A stretch of DNA of 22,019 nucleotides from Schleiferiaceae bacterium (GCA_030831045.1 JAURMB010000025.1:1-22019), one strand, 5' to 3'. Counted from the stretch's first letter, positions 1 to 7,648 are shown. Program-made: numbers and translations. Notes: generated from the sequence alone by a model not told the origin.

Positions 1-79
1 GGCGGGAATCGAACCCGCACGGCCATCACTGGCCAAGGGATTTTAAGTCCCTCGTGTCTACCTATTTCACCACTTGGAC
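1..79 (-). tRNA. tRNA-Leu (anticodon UAA), 3' end cut off by the window edge
   Basis: Read on the minus strand, the sequence starts with acceptor strand GTCCAAG (79-73). A D-arm of the GTGAAATAGGTAGACAC type follows. The anticodon stem AGGGA/TCCCT encloses the loop CTTAAAA, so the anticodon is TAA (UAA, reading UUA codons). A long variable arm of the type GGCCAGTGATGGCC is present, typical of a class II tRNA such as leucine. The T-arm is GCGGG-TTCGATT-CCCGC. Position 1 corresponds to the first base of the 3' acceptor strand, so about six acceptor bases, the discriminator and any CCA lie outside the window. The gene diverges from the lipid-type operon to its right. Confidence 0.93.
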
Positions 80-89
80 GAGTGGAGCG

Positions 90-97
90 CGAAAATA
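90..97 (-). promoter_or_regulatory. Possible -7 box for the tRNA-Leu gene
   Basis: On the minus strand the sequence TATTTTCG ends ten bases before the tRNA 5' end. It matches the Bacteroidota -7 consensus TAnnTTTG at five of the six fixed positions. No convincing TTG -33 element is seen at 17-23 nt upstream, so this is only a suggestion. Confidence 0.3.
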
Positions 98-186
98 CGG
101 CGCGATTCCGCAGAAAATCCTACGGAACACGCAAGATTCCGCATAAACTACCACCAATCCCAACGGGCAATTGCAGATATTTGAAC

Positions 187-1140
187 ATGCCTGCACGACC
201 GCACTACGCCCAGTCCTGGGAAGACCCGCGCCTGCTCCACAACCTGTGGACTCGGTTCCCCGCAGACCACTACCACCTCATCGCTTCAGGTGGCGACCAC
301 GCGCTGGACTTGGCCCTTCGCGGCTACCGAAACCTCGACCTGTACGACGTCGAACCCGCGCAACTCGCCCACGTGCAGGCGAAGCAGAACGCCCTCCGCC
401 GACCTGAATCTGAACGCAATGCCCGCTTTGGCTACCGAAACGCCACCCAAGGACTGCTGCACGACGGGCGCCTCGAGCGCTTTTTAAGCATGTTTGCGCG
501 GCGGATACTGCCGCTGCTGGTTTCGAACCGTACGCGCGAAGCGCTCCGCACCGCCCAATCCCCCGAGGCCCAACTCGCAGTTTGGGACGGCCCCTGGCAA
601 ACCGCCCGCTGGCGCTGGGCCGCCCACCGGTACTTTGAACCCCAGCGCGTAGACGGGGCGCGCCACCCCGGACTCACCACCGATTCGGAACGCATCAAGC
701 AGCCCATTAACTACCTCGCTCAATTTCGCACGGCCTTGGGCACCCACGCCCTCGACGACAACCCCTTTACTGAATACCCGCTTTTTGGAAGCTACCGCGT
801 TTCGCACATACCCTACCTCGACGAGGGACTCAGCGACCGCGCCCTTCAGCAAATTAAGTTGCACGCCACGAGCCTCGAAGCCGCCCTGGCACAAGCTGGC
901 CCGGGTCGGCGCGGAATCCACGCGTCAGACATCCTCGAGGGCCGCACCCCGGCCGAGGTTCATCGGTTTTTTGAACATGTAGACCGCGCCAGCACTCCCG
1001 GATCAACCCTAATATTTTGGGACCACCGGTTCCGCACCGAATTCCCCGAGTGGTGGCTCCAAACCTGGACCCCCGTTGGCGACCTGCCGCCCGACCGCGT
1101 ACCTTTTTACCACCGTGTTTATGCCTTCACCAAATCCTAA
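187..1140 (+). CDS. DUF3419 / BtaA-like SAM-dependent 3-amino-3-carboxypropyl transferase
   Basis: A 317-residue protein of the DUF3419 family. Its characterised member BtaA moves the 3-amino-3-carboxypropyl group of S-adenosylmethionine onto diacylglycerol, giving diacylglyceryl-homoserine, the precursor of betaine lipids. Family marks seen are YAQSWEDP (residues 7-14), a Rossmann SAM-binding stretch IASGGDHALDLALRG (32-46) and an acidic strand DLYDVEP (51-57). A C-terminal block follows, with HASDILEG and the strand TLIFWDHRFR as in the methyltransferase-like fold. ATG 187 is chosen because homology-like sequence begins straight after it. The frame is open back to a GTG at 82, but those 35 residues look like untranslated leader next to the tRNA. 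The last 20 bases overlap the UbiA-family gene, making this the first gene of a five-gene operon. No BtaB-type N-methyltransferase lies nearby, so a betaine lipid need not be the product. Family assignment is firm; the acceptor substrate is unknown. Confidence 0.82.
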   Translation: MPARPHYAQSWEDPRLLHNLWTRFPADHYHLIASGGDHALDLALRGYRNLDLYDVEPAQLAHVQAKQNALRRPESERNARFGYRNATQGLLHDGRLERFLSMFARRILPLLVSNRTREALRTAQSPEAQLAVWDGPWQTARWRWAAHRYFEPQRVDGARHPGLTTDSERIKQPINYLAQFRTALGTHALDDNPFTEYPLFGSYRVSHIPYLDEGLSDRALQQIKLHATSLEAALAQAGPGRRGIHASDILEGRTPAEVHRFFEHVDRASTPGSTLIFWDHRFRTEFPEWWLQTWTPVGDLPPDRVPFYHRVYAFTKS

Positions 1141-1993
1141 ACCCCTGGCGCTTCGGCTGTGGCGCTACCAGGCCGAGCGTTTTCCGTTGGTGGCCCTCGT
1201 GCCCACGACCTTGGCGGTGCTCTACTCCACCTGGGCGGTGCTGAGCGAACAGGGAATCGAGGCTCCGCTCGTGAAGTACGCCGCACTGGGCGTGGCTGGG
1301 CTTAGCTTTTTGCTGCACACCCGCATCACCGACGAGCTGCGCGACCGCACCGTCGACGACGTGCACCATCCCGACCGACCCCTGCAGCGCGGACTCGTTT
1401 CAGCGGCCGAACTCACTCGGGTGGGCTTCGCCAACGGCGGAATTTTCATCACCCTCCACGCGCTGCTCGACCCCCTCTCGGGGCTTTTGTCGGCAGGACT
1501 GCTCGCCTACAGCCTGATAGCGCGCTACGAAGTGGGTCCGCTCAAGTGGCTCAAACCCCGGTTCTACCTGTACAACGTCGTGATGCTCGCTCAAATGCTC
1601 TTGCTGCAATGGATCGCCTACGCGGCCCTGACCCACAGCCTCGACTGGAGCCCTGCCATTTGGTGGCACGGCATGAGCATCTGGGCCCTCAGCGCCCAAA
1701 TCGAGATTGCGCGCAAGTGCTTAGCCCCCGAACAGGAAACGAGCTACCGCGACAGCTACTCGTCGCGCCTCGGAACCTGGGGAAGTGCCCTTCTCACCGT
1801 GGCCGTCACGGCCCTCGCGGTGGGAACTATGTGCCGGGCCGCGACCGAACCAAGCCTCGTTCCGGCCGTGCTGGCGATGTTTGCGGTTGCCTGCGGCGCC
1901 CTAGCCTACGCGCTCAAGCCCAATAACGGCCGAAGCCAAGCGCTTCAGGGCACCGCCGTGCTTGCCTACCTGCTCACCAACCTTATCCCTTAA
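1121..1993 (+). CDS. UbiA-family membrane prenyltransferase
   Basis: A 290-residue, strongly hydrophobic protein with about eight or nine membrane segments, as expected for UbiA enzymes. These transfer a prenyl chain from a prenyl diphosphate to an aromatic or other acceptor inside the membrane. The first aspartate-rich motif is TDELRDRTVDD (residues 70-80; D71, D75, D79, D80), followed by HPDRPLQRGL, which matches the usual Asp-motif and HPxRPL region. The usual leading Asn of the motif is Thr here. The second motif region reads EIARKCLAPEQE followed by YRDSYSSRLG, the E-x-x-RK ... YS-x-x-LG variant rather than the classical DxxxD of 4-hydroxybenzoate transferases. ATG 1121 starts inside the upstream gene (20-nt overlap, different frame). 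The stop is followed after three bases by the GTG of the dikinase-like gene. The substrate cannot be read from the sequence; quinone synthesis is possible but no other quinone gene is nearby. Confidence 0.78.
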   Translation: MPSPNPKPLALRLWRYQAERFPLVALVPTTLAVLYSTWAVLSEQGIEAPLVKYAALGVAGLSFLLHTRITDELRDRTVDDVHHPDRPLQRGLVSAAELTRVGFANGGIFITLHALLDPLSGLLSAGLLAYSLIARYEVGPLKWLKPRFYLYNVVMLAQMLLLQWIAYAALTHSLDWSPAIWWHGMSIWALSAQIEIARKCLAPEQETSYRDSYSSRLGTWGSALLTVAVTALAVGTMCRAATEPSLVPAVLAMFAVACGALAYALKPNNGRSQALQGTAVLAYLLTNLIP

Positions 1994-1996
1994 TCG

Positions 1997-4279
1997 GTGC
2001 TCGGAACCTTTGGCAACAAAGCGCTGGGATTGCAGCGGCTGGCGCAGGGCGGATTTCGCACGCTGCCCATGCGTTCCGTCGACGCCGACGCCGTTCGGGC
2101 CGGCCAACCCCTGCCCCTCGACGCCCTTCGGGCGCAGCTGGGCGACCCCGCTTGGTTTGCCGTGCGCAGCTCTTCGGCCACCGAAGACACCGAAACCTCC
2201 GCGGCAGCTGGTGCCTTTCGCACGGAGTTGGGTGTGGCCTTTGAGGGCTTGGCCGACGCCATCTTTCGGGTTGCTGAAAGCCTGCCGCTTCAAAATGGCC
2301 CGCACGGTGTGGTAATCCAACCCATGGTCGCCGACGCCGTGGCCTCCGGCGTGCTGTTTACCCACCCAGATCGCTACGCGGTAGCCCTTGCGCCGGGACT
2401 TTGCGCTCACGTGGTCAACGGTCACCCCGTCGAAGAACGCGGCTTTTACCCCTCGGGCCGTCCCTGGTACGCCCGACCCGACCACCGAGAAGGGCTCGAG
2501 TGCCTGCGCATGAACCCCGGCACGGGAGCGTTCCGCACCGAACCCGCCGGCCCAAGCCCCTGGAGCTCTGCACTGAACCGCGCGCTGCATAAGGCCTACC
2601 GCGCACTTAACGAGCACTTTGGACGCCCAATGGACGCCGAATGGACCTGGGACGGTCGCGAACTCACCCTGCTCCAAGCGCGCCCAGTGACCGCCGACTG
2701 GCACCACGAACCCTGGCTGCTCGACAACTCCAACCTGGCCGAGTCCTACGCCGGGGTGGTGCAGCCCATGACCGTTTCGGTCGCCGCCAACCTCTACCGC
2801 ACGGTCTACCAGGATTTGCTGGCGGCAAGTGGGGTTTCGCGCCCCAACATCGAACGCCACGCGCAGATCTTTGACCACCTGGTCACCGCGGTCCACGGCC
2901 GCATGTACTACGTGATGAACCACTGGTACGCCATGATGGCCTTTTTGCCCGGCTACGGCCGCAACAAAGTCAACCTCGAGCGCATGATTTCGGCGCAGAC
3001 TAAGGCGCAACCTTTTTTGCCCGAATCCATTCGCCCCGGCGTGTGGCTCCGCGCCACCTATTACCCGATTGTCGTGCACAAATTGCTCACATTCAAGGCG
3101 AAGCGCATCAGCTTTGCGCACGACGTGCGCCGCGGATTTAAACGCCTCGACGCCCTCGACTGGACCCAGCTGAGCGCCCAGGACGTGCAGCGAATCTGGC
3201 GCGAACTCGAAGCGGACTGGCTGCGGCGCTGGTACCTCACGGTCGAAAACGACACCGCCCTGATGACCCTGCTCGGCTGGGCTGAAAAAAAATTCGGTTC
3301 CGACCAGCTCGAAACCTACCTGCGCATGGAGACGCCGAGCGTGGCCCAGCTCCGCACACTGCACCGAGTGGCCAAAGCCTGCCTTCAAACGGCAGGGGCC
3401 GCCGACGCCCTCGAGCGGGGCGACGAAGCGCGATTTTATGCGGCGCTGCAGTCCGATCCTCGCGCGGCCACGGAGCTCAAATCCTACTTGGCGGAATTTG
3501 GCGGACGCTTTCCCAACGAGCTCAAACTCGAACAGCCGAGTCCCCTCGACTCGTTTGATTTACTGGCCCAAACCCTTTTGTCGGCTGCCGTGCATGCGCT
3601 GCCCGAACCCCAACCCGCCGACGAGCGCTCGCTCCCGTGGGGCATACGCAAGCTGCGCCAGTTCATCCGCCAGCGCGAAGAGCTGCGCTTGCTGCGTTCC
3701 ACGGCCTTTGGCTGGCTTCGCCGCCTACTGCTGCGCGCCGGCGACCTCGCTGCGGCCCAAGGCCTCCTCGACCACCGCGACCACATCTTTTGGCTCACCC
3801 GCGAAGAATGGCTCGAAGCCGACCCCGCCACGTGGCGCGCAGCCGCCGAAGGGCGGCAAGCGGCCTACGCCGGCTACCGCGGCGAACCCCTACCGCGGTC
3901 CTTTGCTTGGATGCCCGGCGAAGAACCGCCCCGGACAGAAGCTGGCCAAGGTTCCGCCTCGATGACCGGCCGCCGCGTCGTGCCCGGCCGAATAGAAGGG
4001 CGCGTGCTCGTAATGCCCGAATATCAGCCCGGCCCCTGGCCCGAATTCGACATTTTGGTCGCCCGCCACACCGACCCGGGATGGAGCCTGCTCCTTGCCC
4101 AATCCAAAGGGCTTGTTATTGAGCAAGGTGGCCTTCTGAGCCACGCTTCGATTGTGGCCCGAGAACTTGGCATTCCAACCCTCGTCGGGGTCGACGGGGC
4201 CACCCTTCATCTGCGTACCGGAGACCGCGTCGTCCTCGACGCCACCTCAGGAACCCTTTATCCGTGCACCCATGATTGA
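1997..4279 (+). CDS. PEP-synthase / rifampin-phosphotransferase-like dikinase (ATP-grasp plus phosphohistidine domain)
   Basis: A 760-residue protein with the domain order of the PEP synthase and rifampin phosphotransferase group. The N-terminal PPDK-type ATP-grasp part has GNKALGLQRL (6-15), AVRSSSATED (55-64), a QPMV...SGVLFTHPD segment and MDAEWTWDGRELTLLQARPVT, which starts at 212. A central helical linker begins with NLAESYAGVVQPMTVS. The C-terminal swivelling phosphohistidine domain (about 655-760) contains GGLLSHASIVARELGIP, with the likely phosphorylated His716 (codon at 4142). Such enzymes split ATP into AMP and Pi and pass the beta-phosphate via the histidine to a substrate. No PEP/pyruvate-binding TIM barrel with its catalytic Cys is evident, so the arrangement fits a small-molecule dikinase better than true PEP synthase. 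The GTG start at 1997 lies three bases after the UbiA stop and places the GNKA motif at the N-terminus as expected. The acceptor is unknown; the context suggests a lipid or isoprenoid hydroxyl or phosphate. Confidence 0.82.
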   Translation: MLGTFGNKALGLQRLAQGGFRTLPMRSVDADAVRAGQPLPLDALRAQLGDPAWFAVRSSSATEDTETSAAAGAFRTELGVAFEGLADAIFRVAESLPLQNGPHGVVIQPMVADAVASGVLFTHPDRYAVALAPGLCAHVVNGHPVEERGFYPSGRPWYARPDHREGLECLRMNPGTGAFRTEPAGPSPWSSALNRALHKAYRALNEHFGRPMDAEWTWDGRELTLLQARPVTADWHHEPWLLDNSNLAESYAGVVQPMTVSVAANLYRTVYQDLLAASGVSRPNIERHAQIFDHLVTAVHGRMYYVMNHWYAMMAFLPGYGRNKVNLERMISAQTKAQPFLPESIRPGVWLRATYYPIVVHKLLTFKAKRISFAHDVRRGFKRLDALDWTQLSAQDVQRIWRELEADWLRRWYLTVENDTALMTLLGWAEKKFGSDQLETYLRMETPSVAQLRTLHRVAKACLQTAGAADALERGDEARFYAALQSDPRAATELKSYLAEFGGRFPNELKLEQPSPLDSFDLLAQTLLSAAVHALPEPQPADERSLPWGIRKLRQFIRQREELRLLRSTAFGWLRRLLLRAGDLAAAQGLLDHRDHIFWLTREEWLEADPATWRAAAEGRQAAYAGYRGEPLPRSFAWMPGEEPPRTEAGQGSASMTGRRVVPGRIEGRVLVMPEYQPGPWPEFDILVARHTDPGWSLLLAQSKGLVIEQGGLLSHASIVARELGIPTLVGVDGATLHLRTGDRVVLDATSGTLYPCTHD

Positions 4280-5240
4280 CGCCAGGCCTCCGCGCCGACT
4301 CCTTGACCTGAGGCGCATCCACTACGCCGGCTTTCCCGACTACGACGCGGACGAAACCGTGCTCCGCCACGCATGGACCTTTTTTACGGAACAACCCCAG
4401 GCCGCGTGGTACGACGGCCAAACTTTTGTGGCGGGCCTTTATGCCCTTCCGGCGGCGGGCGGGACAACCTGGGCCTTCGGCTACTTCGAAACCGAACCCC
4501 ATGCCGAACCCCACGCATTTGCGGCCGAATGGGCCGCGCTTCGCGCGACGTACCCCGGCGCATGGGTGGGTCCGATGCTCGGATCGACCTTTTTGCCCTA
4601 CCGGGTGGTGACTGAGGATTCGGGAACCCCCTATTTTCCGGGCGAATGGCGCACGCTGCCGGAGTACGCTGAGCTCTTAGCTGCCCAGAACCCCGCCAAG
4701 ACCATCGCTTACCGGTCCGCCGAACGCACGGACGTTCACGGCGTAATCGCCGTGTCGCAGCCCTTTCTCGACCGATGGACCGAGCAAGGGTTTGCGCTGC
4801 AGCCGCTGGACCCAGGAAATTCCGAGCACGTTGTCGCCCTGCGCGGCATGATCGACGATGTTTTCGGCGCAAACTTTGGCTACCAGGCCCTCACCGAGCC
4901 CCAATTTGACCGCTGGCGCGCTTCGCTGGCGAGCACCCACGGCGGAACCCCTCTGCTCCACTGGGTACAGATCGCAGAACGCCGCGTCGGCTTCAGCTAC
5001 CTGTTTGCCCTTGACGACGGAACCGTCATTTTCAAAACCATCGGCCTCCTGCCCGAATTCCAAGCCCAAGGACTCGGAAACGCCGTCGCCGGAGCCCTGC
5101 ACCAGCTGGCCCAGCGCCGACAGGCTCCGCGCTGCATTTATGCCCTCGTGCAGGCCGACAACCGCGTCAACCGCATGCCCGACCCCGACATCCGCATCAT
5201 TCGCAGCTACGCCGCGTACTTTTTTAACCCCCTGCTGTAA
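4272..5240 (+). CDS. GNAT-family N-acyl/acetyltransferase
   Basis: A 322-residue protein. The C-terminal part (about 195-322) looks like a GCN5-related N-acyltransferase. The acyl-CoA binding stretch runs from K255 as KTIGLLPEFQAQGLGNAVAG, with the Q-x-x-G-x-G type pyrophosphate loop, followed by helix ALHQLAQRR and strand IYALVQADNRVNR. The first ~190 residues are not recognised; they contain FGYFETEPHAEPHAF and may be a second, degenerate GNAT-like half or a substrate-binding domain. ATG 4272 is chosen because it overlaps the dikinase stop by eight bases, like the other junctions of the operon. The frame is open further upstream to 4152, but only as an overlap with the dikinase coding region. 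GNAT enzymes include N-acyltransferases such as OlsB of ornithine-lipid synthesis, so a role in acylating an amine on a lipid head group is conceivable but is inference. Confidence 0.68.
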   Translation: MIDARPPRRLLDLRRIHYAGFPDYDADETVLRHAWTFFTEQPQAAWYDGQTFVAGLYALPAAGGTTWAFGYFETEPHAEPHAFAAEWAALRATYPGAWVGPMLGSTFLPYRVVTEDSGTPYFPGEWRTLPEYAELLAAQNPAKTIAYRSAERTDVHGVIAVSQPFLDRWTEQGFALQPLDPGNSEHVVALRGMIDDVFGANFGYQALTEPQFDRWRASLASTHGGTPLLHWVQIAERRVGFSYLFALDDGTVIFKTIGLLPEFQAQGLGNAVAGALHQLAQRRQAPRCIYALVQADNRVNRMPDPDIRIIRSYAAYFFNPLL

Positions 5241-5896
5241 TGACTCCACCGCTCGCATTTTGGGCCTTTGTCGCCATTTTCGGAACCCTTTTTGGCCTCG
5301 CCGAAGCCGTCAAGCGAAGCACCCGCATCCCCGGTACCGTCACGCGCAAATTCATGCACGTGAGTTCCGCCATCGTGAGCATGTGGCTGCCGACCTACCT
5401 CAGCCCCAGCTGGATGCTCGTCCTGGCCGGCGTCTTCACCGTCGCCCTAACCGCGTCTAAACTTCTCAATGTGCTGAGCAGTATTCACGACGTGCCCCGC
5501 AAAACTTGGGGCGAAGTGGTTTTTCCGCTCGGAATCGGGCTGTCCGCCTGGCTGCTCTACTTCAGCCCTTGGGCGCCCGCCAGCCCGCATATGGCGACCA
5601 ACGCCTACCGCTTTGGCCTACTGACCATGGGCATTCTAGACTTGGTTGCGGAACTGGGCGGCCAAATTCCATCGCCCAAACTGTGGTTTGGCAAGTCGGT
5701 CGCGGGCAGCCTCAGTTTTTTTACCGCCGGAATCATCCTTTGCATTGCCCACGGCATGCCTGCTACGCTCGGAATGTTTGCCGCGGTCGCCGCACTCACC
5801 GCCAGCGAATCTTTGCTCGGCAACGGCCTCGACAACCTTGCCCTACCCAGCTTGGGCGCATTAGCATATTTGCTGCTAGCGGCTAGCGGCCAGTAG
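5240..5896 (+). CDS. Phytol/dolichol-kinase-like integral membrane protein (VTE5 / Dgk1 / SEC59 family)
   Basis: A 218-residue protein of about six or seven membrane segments resembling the CTP-dependent lipid alcohol kinases (phytol kinase VTE5, dolichol kinase SEC59, diacylglycerol kinase Dgk1). Visible family marks are TRKFMHV (35-41) after the first helix, LDLVAELGG (133-141), FGKSVAGSLSFF (150-161) corresponding to the GK-(S/T)-xEGS loop, and ESLLGNGLDNLALP near the end, which matches the E-x-x-x-x-GLDN-x-x-x-P signature. The Glu usual before GS is Ala here. ATG 5240 overlaps the GNAT stop by one base (TAATG), indicating translational coupling. The last codons and the TAG stop lie inside a heptamer tandem repeat. 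It is the last gene of the five-gene operon and faces groEL. Its likely role is to phosphorylate a long-chain alcohol; the substrate is unknown. Confidence 0.72.
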   Translation: MTPPLAFWAFVAIFGTLFGLAEAVKRSTRIPGTVTRKFMHVSSAIVSMWLPTYLSPSWMLVLAGVFTVALTASKLLNVLSSIHDVPRKTWGEVVFPLGIGLSAWLLYFSPWAPASPHMATNAYRFGLLTMGILDLVAELGGQIPSPKLWFGKSVAGSLSFFTAGIILCIAHGMPATLGMFAAVAALTASESLLGNGLDNLALPSLGALAYLLLAASGQ

Positions 5897-5939
5897 CCAG
5901 TAGCCAGTAGCCAGTAGCTAGCAGCCAGCACAGCCAGCA
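5875..5939 (+). repeat. Heptamer tandem repeat (GCCAGTA and variants) across the end of the kinase gene
   Basis: Consecutive seven-base units can be read: GCTAGCG twice (5875-5888), GCCAGTA four times (5889-5916), GCTAGCA (5917-5923) and GCCAGCA (5924-5930). After a CA insertion comes one more GCCAGCA (5933-5939). The stop codon TAG of the upstream gene is at 5894-5896, inside the first GCCAGTA unit, so the array begins within coding sequence. A change of copy number in the first two units would shift the reading frame of the last residues. The array lies between two convergent transcription units. Confidence 0.9.
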
Positions 5940-5942
5940 GCC

Positions 5943-5977
5943 AAAAAAAAAGCCGCCCCAGGTTTCCCCAGGGCGGC
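5943..5977 (-). terminator. Rho-independent terminator of groES-groEL
   Basis: On the minus strand, GCCGCCC (5977-5971) pairs with GGGCGGC (5958-5952). Two wobble and two GC pairs extend the stem to a GAAA loop, and nine Ts follow directly (5951-5943). It lies 27 nt after the groEL stop codon. On the plus strand the hairpin has no T-run, so it may only weakly stop the operon coming from the left. Confidence 0.9.
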
Positions 5978-6004
5978 CTCGCTTAACGCGCAAGGAGCAG
6001 ATGC

Positions 6005-7636
6005 TTACATCATGCCGTCCATTCCGCCGCCCATCGGGGGCATCGGGGCCTCTTTCTTCGGAAGCTCCACGATGGTCGCCTCGGTGGTGAGCAGGAGCGA
6101 CGCTACCGAAGCGGCGTTCTCCAGGGCCACACGGGTCACCTTGGTCGGGTCAATGATACCGGCTTCGTACATCGAGCAGTACTCTTCGGTCTTGGCGTTG
6201 AAGCCAAAGTCACCTTTGCCTTCTTTAACCTTGGCAACAATTACCGAACCCTCGAGTCCGGCGTTGCCCACGATGACGCGAAGGGGCTCTTCGATGGCGC
6301 GGGCCACGATCTTGATGCCCGTCGTCTCGTCGAAGTTGGCGCCTTCAAGGTTGGCCAACGCTTCGGTGGCGCGCACCAGCGCGACGCCTCCGCCCGGAAC
6401 AATACCCTCTTCGATGGCCGCGCGGGTAGCCGCAAGCGCATCGTCGACGCGGTCCTTCTTTTCCTTCATTTCGACCTCAGAGGCCGCGCCCACGTAGAGC
6501 ACCGCCACGCCACCGGCCAACTTGGCCAGGCGCTCCTGAAGCTTTTCGCGGTCGTAGTCGCTCGTGGTGGTCTCGATCTGGGCCTTGATTTGCTGCACAC
6601 GTGCCTGAATGTCGCTGGCGCTGCCGGCTCCGTTCACGATCGTCGTGTTGTCCTTGTCGATGGTGATTTTCTCAGCGGTTCCGAGCATGTCCATCGTGGC
6701 GTTCTCGAGCTTGAATCCGCGCTCTTCGCTGATGACGGTTCCGCCGGTCAGGATCGCGATGTCTTCGAGCATGGCTTTGCGGCGGTCGCCGAAGCCCGGA
6801 GCCTTCACGGCCGCGATTTTCAGGGCGCCACGGATTTTGTTCACCACCAGCGTTCCGAGGGCTTCACCGTCGACGTCTTCTGCGATGATCAGCAAGGGCT
6901 TGCCGGTTTGGGCCACGGGCTCAAGCACGGGGAGCAGCTCCTTCATGGTGCTGATCTTTTTGTCGTAGATCAAGATGAACGGGCGGTCGAGGTCGGCCAC
7001 CATCTTCTCGGTGTTGGTCACAAAGTACGCCGAGAGGTATCCGCGGTCGAACTGCATACCCTCAACGACGTCGACGTAGGTTTCGGTGCCCTTGGCCTCC
7101 TCAACCGTGATCACGCCTTCTTTCTTCACTTTGGCCATAGCCTCGGCAATCAGCGCGCCGATGGCGGGGTCGTTGTTGGCCGAAATGCTGGCCACTTGCT
7201 CCACCTTTTGGTTGTTGTCGCCCACCTCTTGCGACTGGCTGCGCAGGTTGGCTACGACGGCCGCTACGGCCTTGTCGGTGCCGCGCTTGAGGTCCATCGG
7301 GTTGGCTCCGGCGGCCACGTTCTTGTGGCCTTGGCTCACGATAGCTTGGGCCAGTACGGTAGCCGTGGTCGTGCCGTCTCCGGCGATGTCGGCCGTCTTG
7401 CTGGCGACCTCTTTCACCATTTGGGCGCCGAGGTTTTGGATTTTGTCTTCGAGCGTGATCTCTTTCGCCACGGTTACGCCGTCCTTGGTCACGTGCGGAG
7501 CCCCAAACGACTTCTCAATAATTACGTTGCGTCCCTTGGGGCCGAGGGTCACCTTTACGGCGTTGGCAAGGGCGTCGACGCCAGCGCGCATTCCGTCGCG
7601 GGCGGCTACATCAAACTTGATATCTTTTGCACTCAT
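6005..7636 (-). CDS. groEL: Chaperonin GroEL (Hsp60)
   Basis: A 543-residue protein that is GroEL throughout. It forms the double-ring cytosolic chaperonin that refolds client proteins with ATP and the GroES lid. It begins [36 protein letters not shown], here cited only as its opening blocks; the ATP site includes GDGTTTAT, with Asp87 at the same position as in the E. coli protein. The block [16 protein letters not shown] holds the second catalytic Asp region, and the C-terminus is the usual Gly-Met-rich tail [12 protein letters not shown]. Length is normal for the family. The start is ATG 7636, 12 bases after the groES stop, and a strong terminator follows. A long plus-strand open frame (6590-7663) over this gene is only an antisense shadow. 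Confidence 0.98.
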   Translation of the reverse strand: MSAKDIKFDVAARDGMRAGVDALANAVKVTLGPKGRNVIIEKSFGAPHVTKDGVTVAKEITLEDKIQNLGAQMVKEVASKTADIAGDGTTTATVLAQAIVSQGHKNVAAGANPMDLKRGTDKAVAAVVANLRSQSQEVGDNNQKVEQVASISANNDPAIGALIAEAMAKVKKEGVITVEEAKGTETYVDVVEGMQFDRGYLSAYFVTNTEKMVADLDRPFILIYDKKISTMKELLPVLEPVAQTGKPLLIIAEDVDGEALGTLVVNKIRGALKIAAVKAPGFGDRRKAMLEDIAILTGGTVISEERGFKLENATMDMLGTAEKITIDKDNTTIVNGAGSASDIQARVQQIKAQIETTTSDYDREKLQERLAKLAGGVAVLYVGAASEVEMKEKKDRVDDALAATRAAIEEGIVPGGGVALVRATEALANLEGANFDETTGIKIVARAIEEPLRVIVGNAGLEGSVIVAKVKEGKGDFGFNAKTEEYCSMYEAGIIDPTKVTRVALENAASVASLLLTTEATIVELPKKEAPMPPMGGGMDGMM

Positions 7637-7648
7637 GGTTCTTCGGTA

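Noticed and set aside
82..186. N-terminal extension of the BtaA-like gene from a GTG at 82
   Set aside because: It starts three bases from the tRNA gene, has no family-like residues and covers the likely promoter region; ATG 187 is followed directly by conserved sequence.
1901..3388. 495-codon open frame on the minus strand
   Set aside because: It is antisense to the dikinase-like gene, which has clear domain motifs. Long antisense frames are expected with this GC-rich codon use.
1997..4279. True phosphoenolpyruvate synthase
   Set aside because: The domain order and the lack of an evident PEP/pyruvate barrel, together with the operon context, fit a small-molecule dikinase better.
5889..5939. 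CRISPR array
   Set aside because: The units are seven bases long and contiguous, with no spacers and no cas genes.
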